Shown: piece after piece, positions 60,485-64,000 of the stretch
How the letters are laid out: every line of letters starts with the position of its first letter
Position numbering within the stretch: position 1 is the first letter of the stretch
NCBI RefSeq assembly: GCF_034661295.1
Contig: NZ_CP141062.1
Location: 310,001 to 374,000, forward strand
Length of the DNA: 64,000 nt
DNA from: Faecalibacter sp. LW9
Lineage (GTDB): Bacteria; Bacteroidota; Bacteroidia; Flavobacteriales; Weeksellaceae
Direction of reading: 5' to 3'
The notes under the pieces: generated by a model
Database searches by the model: none
What the model was told of the DNA's origin: nothing
What the model saw: the letters and a program-made list of their open reading frames with translations, nothing else
Made by a program: the position numbers and the translations under genes

Positions 60485-63163
60485 TTAGAATGGATAATTA
60501 ATTCCGAAATGTAATCTCGGTTTTAAAATATTAAAGTTATCCAATTGCCAACGATCACCTTCGTCATAAGAAGGGTCATATAGCTTATATCCAAGGTCGA
60601 AACGTACGATAGCGAAATTACTGATATGTATTCGTAATCCGACTCCTGTACCAACCCCAAATTGTTTATAGAATTTATTGAATTTGAATTGATATTGTTC
60701 ACGATCTTTTGAAACTGACCAAATGTTACCTGCATCTAAGAATGTGGCAACTTCGAACATATCCGTCATACGGTAACGGTATTCCGCATTGAATAATAAT
60801 TTTAAACTTTCGAAGGCTAAACTTTCGCGATTCACTCCTTCAATATGGATACGATCAGCAGGTCCTAAGGTTAAAGGCCACCATCCTCGCACATCATTAG
60901 CTCCACCAGCCGAATAACTACGGACAAAAGGCGTAATGTCCGTATTTCCGTATGGTTTTATAATTCCAAAAAATCCTCGAGTAGCAAATTGTGCTTGTGG
61001 AGAAATGGTCCATTTTTTACGAACTTCAAAATCAAATTTGACAAATTGAGAATATGGTATTCCGAAAACTAAACCAGTATCTTGATTCAATTCATTTTGT
61101 CCTCGATTAAATCCAAAGGCCTTATCTAAGGCACGTAATAAATTACCTGCTAACTCGATTCGTGCTGATCCAAACCATGGATTAGGAACAGGTCTAAACC
61201 CATTTTCTTGATTATAGGTAAATTGATAAATGAAAGAGTTAATTAATACATTTTGAGAAATACTCGCTTTACGATACAGCATATCCTCAAAATCCACATA
61301 ATTTTTGGCATCTTGCCCTGTTAACGATTGGCGATATCCTTGGTCATTTTGAATGATATCAGTGATTTCATCATCAGTGATTAATCCTCCTTCATATTCA
61401 TTACGTAACGTATTATCATAATTAAAATAGTTTTCAACAATTAAATCTTTACGTTCGTTATCAGCCTTGAAAATAGTATAGTAACGGTCTTTTTTAGAGT
61501 TATCTACGAATTCTGTATTAAATAATGAAATTTTGTGTTGAAACTCCCCACTGGTCATGTCCATATCTAATCCAAACCCATATGAAACGCGATCCAAGCC
61601 CACATTTTTCTGTGTACTTGTATTTAAACGAATCGCTGATTCTGAAACGAAACGACGCGGAATCCAATCTTCCATGAATTTTGGTGCTAACAGATAAGGA
61701 AACTTCAAACGAGCTTCTAATGCCAATTCATAGGCATTTAAAAAACGATCACTATCTGTAAAATCTTTATCTACGGATCCTAAATTCCCTTTTAAAGTAG
61801 TTTCTAGATTTTCTCCTCCACCAAAAAGATTTCGAGTTGTTAAAGTTACCCCAGGTGAAATTGCAAAATTCATGTATTGAGAAGCATAACTCTCAAAGAA
61901 TACATTTAAATCATACTTTTTCTTCGGCGTAAAATAGACGTTAACATCTAATAAAGAATCACGTTTAATAATATCAAATTTATGAAGATTGATATTTTCG
62001 CGTTTAAAGATATTACGCTTCGTTTGAATTTCTTGGCGTTGTCTAAACAATTGGTTTGGACGTAATACAAAGGCATCTGTATAATAGCGAGGCTTATATT
62101 TCGGTTCACCCTTATAATAAACGTTATATCCGTTGTGTTCTATTTTTTGAATCGAATCAAAATTAATGTCGTTCGTATTACGAGCATCCGTATAGATGTT
62201 AATATTCCCCCAATTGTATTTTAGGAATTGTTTTGTGCTATCTTTTACAATTGTATCTTGAATAAATTTATCAATAAATAAAGTAACATCCAGGCGTTTA
62301 TTGCTTTTTAAGGTATCGGCTTCAAAATATAAATCTTCACCCGAATCGTTAAAATCATAGTATCCGCGATTTTTCAATAAATCCACAATTCGATCCCTTT
62401 CTGCCTCAAATTTACTAAAATCGTATTGATCACCTGCGACAACTTTAGACTCTTTCATGTAATTTGTCTTGATGGTCTTACGTTTACCCAACAAATTAAT
62501 TCCATCAAATTGATCACGATCGACGGTTAGTAAATCTTCGATATCTTTATCATAAATTTTATTAGAAACGGTTTCAATGTATGATGGTTCTCCTAATTTA
62601 ATTTGATAAATTGTTTTCGCTTTTTTGGCTTTGTCATTCTTATCATATTGGACTGATACTTTAGAATCAAAATATCCTTTATCATGGAATAAGCGATTTA
62701 AGTTTTCAGCGGAGAATTCGGATAAATCTTCATCTAATAATACAGGAGCTTCTCCTGAGCGATAAAAGAATCGTTCTTTAATAAGACTTTTTCCTACAAA
62801 TTCTTCTAATCCATTTTTCACCAAAAGACTATCTAATAATTTTTGATTACGTTTGGACTGATCCTCGCGGTAATATTCTTCGAATGTTTGATCAAATTTA
62901 GCAGGTGCCCAATTATAGACCCATTGCCAAAGAGGGAAAAAACCTAAAAATTTTCCTGCTGGTTTTTGTTTGACATAACTTGACAAATCTTCTCCAACGA
63001 TTTTTTGTTTCTTTTTAATGTCGGGATCGTCTTGATCGTATTCAAACTTATTTTTTACAAACAAATATTCACCATCTGGAACTTTCTCGGTCATACTACA
63101 TCCCGATAAAATAACAGTTAAACTATAGATAAGTGCTATATTTGCAGTGATTTTTTTACGCAT
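60485..63163 (-). CDS. TamA/BamA-family outer-membrane assembly lipoprotein
   Basis: About 892 residues from the ATG at 63163. The N-terminus is a lipoprotein signal (lipobox LSGCS). POTRA domains occupy about residues 35-410 (EFVGKSLIKERFFYRSG, SAENLNRLFHDKGYFDSKV, IVDLLKNRGYYDFN, VYFTPKKKYDLNVFFES), and the rest is a 16-strand Omp85 barrel with the RGW version of the lid-lock motif (AGGANDVRGWWPL). It probably inserts or exports outer-membrane proteins; the exact client is unknown. Lipid-anchored TamA-like proteins are common in Bacteroidota. Its start lies only five bases from the divergent RNA methyltransferase start. Confidence 0.88.
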   Translation of the reverse strand: MRKKITANIALIYSLTVILSGCSMTEKVPDGEYLFVKNKFEYDQDDPDIKKKQKIVGEDLSSYVKQKPAGKFLGFFPLWQWVYNWAPAKFDQTFEEYYREDQSKRNQKLLDSLLVKNGLEEFVGKSLIKERFFYRSGEAPVLLDEDLSEFSAENLNRLFHDKGYFDSKVSVQYDKNDKAKKAKTIYQIKLGEPSYIETVSNKIYDKDIEDLLTVDRDQFDGINLLGKRKTIKTNYMKESKVVAGDQYDFSKFEAERDRIVDLLKNRGYYDFNDSGEDLYFEADTLKSNKRLDVTLFIDKFIQDTIVKDSTKQFLKYNWGNINIYTDARNTNDINFDSIQKIEHNGYNVYYKGEPKYKPRYYTDAFVLRPNQLFRQRQEIQTKRNIFKRENINLHKFDIIKRDSLLDVNVYFTPKKKYDLNVFFESYASQYMNFAISPGVTLTTRNLFGGGENLETTLKGNLGSVDKDFTDSDRFLNAYELALEARLKFPYLLAPKFMEDWIPRRFVSESAIRLNTSTQKNVGLDRVSYGFGLDMDMTSGEFQHKISLFNTEFVDNSKKDRYYTIFKADNERKDLIVENYFNYDNTLRNEYEGGLITDDEITDIIQNDQGYRQSLTGQDAKNYVDFEDMLYRKASISQNVLINSFIYQFTYNQENGFRPVPNPWFGSARIELAGNLLRALDKAFGFNRGQNELNQDTGLVFGIPYSQFVKFDFEVRKKWTISPQAQFATRGFFGIIKPYGNTDITPFVRSYSAGGANDVRGWWPLTLGPADRIHIEGVNRESLAFESLKLLFNAEYRYRMTDMFEVATFLDAGNIWSVSKDREQYQFKFNKFYKQFGVGTGVGLRIHISNFAIVRFDLGYKLYDPSYDEGDRWQLDNFNILKPRLHFGINYPF
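63137..63144 (+). promoter_or_regulatory. -7 element (TATATTTG) of the RNA methyltransferase gene
   Basis: TATATTTG lies 24 bases before the ATG at 63169, inside the signal-peptide codons of the divergent TamA-like gene. The -33 side is not clear. Confidence 0.5.
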
Positions 63164-63168
63164 AAAAT

Positions 63169-63912
63169 ATGTTATCAAATAACGTTATTAAGATAATAAC
63201 TTCTTTAGGTTCTAAAAAATATAGACAAAAATATAATTTGTTTGTTGTAGAAGGTGTTAAAAATATAGGAGAAGTTATAAAAAGTTCCATTAAGGTAAAG
63301 GAATTATTTATTACTCAGGACTTTTGGCCAGAGACGACTTCGATTAAAAAAACATTTATTGATGAAAAGGATTTGAAAAAAATTAGTTTTTTAACAACTC
63401 CTAATGTCGGATTAGCCCTTTGTGAGCTTCCTGATAACCCAAGTTTAGAAATATTTGAGGGATTAGCTTTGGCGTTAGATGATATTCGCGATCCAGGAAA
63501 CTTAGGAACGATTGTTCGTTTAGCAGATTGGTTTGGGATTGAACATATCTTATGTACAAAGGAATCGGTCGATTTATACAATCCTAAAGTCATTATGTCG
63601 ACAATGGGTTCTTTTTCTCGTGTAAATGTCCATTATATTGATTTAGTGGATTATTTATCAGCATATCAAGGTAATATTTTCGGAACCTTTATGGAAGGGG
63701 AGTCGATTTATGAAAACCAATTGCCCCAAGAAGGTATTCTTGTGATGGGCAATGAAGCCAATGGAATTTCGAAAGCGATTGAAAATTTAACGACACACAA
63801 AATCAGTATTCCATTTTTTGGAGTGAAAGAAAATACTGAAAGTCTTAATGTTGCAGTGGCAACCAGTGTGATTTTAGGTGAATTCAAGTCGCAATTAACT
63901 CGAATGAAATAA
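63169..63912 (+). CDS. SpoU/TrmH-family RNA 2'-O-methyltransferase
   Basis: A 247-residue SPOUT methyltransferase. The N-terminal 95 residues are a substrate-binding domain (KKYRQKYNLFVVEGVKNIGE, of the L30e-like type). The knotted catalytic domain has all three motifs: DDIRDPGNLGTIVR (motif 1), GILVMGNEANGIS (motif 2) and IPFFGVKENTESLNVAVATS (motif 3). It transfers methyl groups from S-adenosylmethionine to a ribose in rRNA or tRNA; the exact site cannot be told from sequence. The 88 bases after it contain nothing identifiable. Confidence 0.93.
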   Translation: MLSNNVIKIITSLGSKKYRQKYNLFVVEGVKNIGEVIKSSIKVKELFITQDFWPETTSIKKTFIDEKDLKKISFLTTPNVGLALCELPDNPSLEIFEGLALALDDIRDPGNLGTIVRLADWFGIEHILCTKESVDLYNPKVIMSTMGSFSRVNVHYIDLVDYLSAYQGNIFGTFMEGESIYENQLPQEGILVMGNEANGISKAIENLTTHKISIPFFGVKENTESLNVAVATSVILGEFKSQLTRMK

Positions 63913-64000
63913 AAAATTATAATTCCAAATATCCTTTGAACAAAAAAATTAATTTCTAAATTTAGCGGGCGAAGAAATAATAGCAATTAATTTTTAGAAA

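Overview
The window is a stretch of bacterial chromosome that is AT-rich by eye. It comes from a member of the Bacteroidota, most likely class Flavobacteriia and possibly Weeksellaceae; the family is inferred from gene content only. Evidence: a complete gldK-gldL-gldM-gldN set (type IX secretion and gliding core), secreted proteins with C-terminal type IX sorting domains, a type III glutamine synthetase, lipoproteins and DUFs typical of the group, start codons without Shine-Dalgarno sequences, and repeated use of the Bacteroidota promoter TTTG/TTG-N18-22-TAnnTTTG.

Layout. 1-4 kb: end of ftsZ, yqeY-like gene, RlpA-like protein, mqo. 4.2-5.5 kb: an IS3-family element just beyond the groEL terminator. 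5.5-8 kb: groES and groEL with a four-helix-bundle (S23-like) gene wedged between them. 8-10.7 kb: a secreted reprolysin-type metalloprotease and a lipoprotein. 10.8-16.2 kb: a leftward block miaB, sigma-54 activator, lptE, TPR gene, secG. 16.3-25.8 kb: membrane protein, topA, an arginase-fold protein lacking its metal ligands, then gldKLMN closed by one strong terminator. 25.9-31.8 kb: a gene relic, an endonuclease/exonuclease/phosphatase protein, a frameshifted FAD oxidoreductase, an ABC-F ATPase and a patatin-like lipase. 31.9-32.6 kb: six alternating tRNA-Gly(TCC)/tRNA-Leu(TAA) genes. 33-46.9 kb: rho, DUF4293, glnN, a nonsense-interrupted T9SS cargo gene, prfA, a tetR-emrB drug-efflux locus whose middle genes have collapsed into a TolC-HlyD chimera, DUF2851, a PspC-like gene and a helix-hairpin-helix protein. 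46.9-56.7 kb: M16 peptidase, fluoride channel, flavoprotein, two chagasin-like inhibitors facing a C1 peptidase gene with a stop right after its catalytic Cys, a BamA-like barrel protein, small membrane proteins. 56.7-58.4 kb: a second, oppositely oriented tRNA-Gly/Leu cluster. 58.5-64 kb: accD, fructose-bisphosphate aldolase, a TamA-like protein and an RNA methyltransferase.

Two themes stand out. First, the two tRNA clusters share a gap-free, nearly identical inverted repeat of about 368 bp (32223-32590 and 57953-58320) that brackets 25.4 kb and could support inversion; a decapitated gene sits exactly at one inner edge. Second, the window carries an unusual load of recent-looking gene decay: at least four in-frame nonsense codons, all explicable as C:G to T:A changes, plus frameshifts, an internal fusion and several relics. 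No CRISPR array, phage or secondary-metabolite cluster is visible. I found no clearly new multi-gene system; the best candidates for novelty are the S23-like insertion in groESL, the metal-site-less arginase-fold protein upstream of gldK, and the facing peptidase/inhibitor genes.
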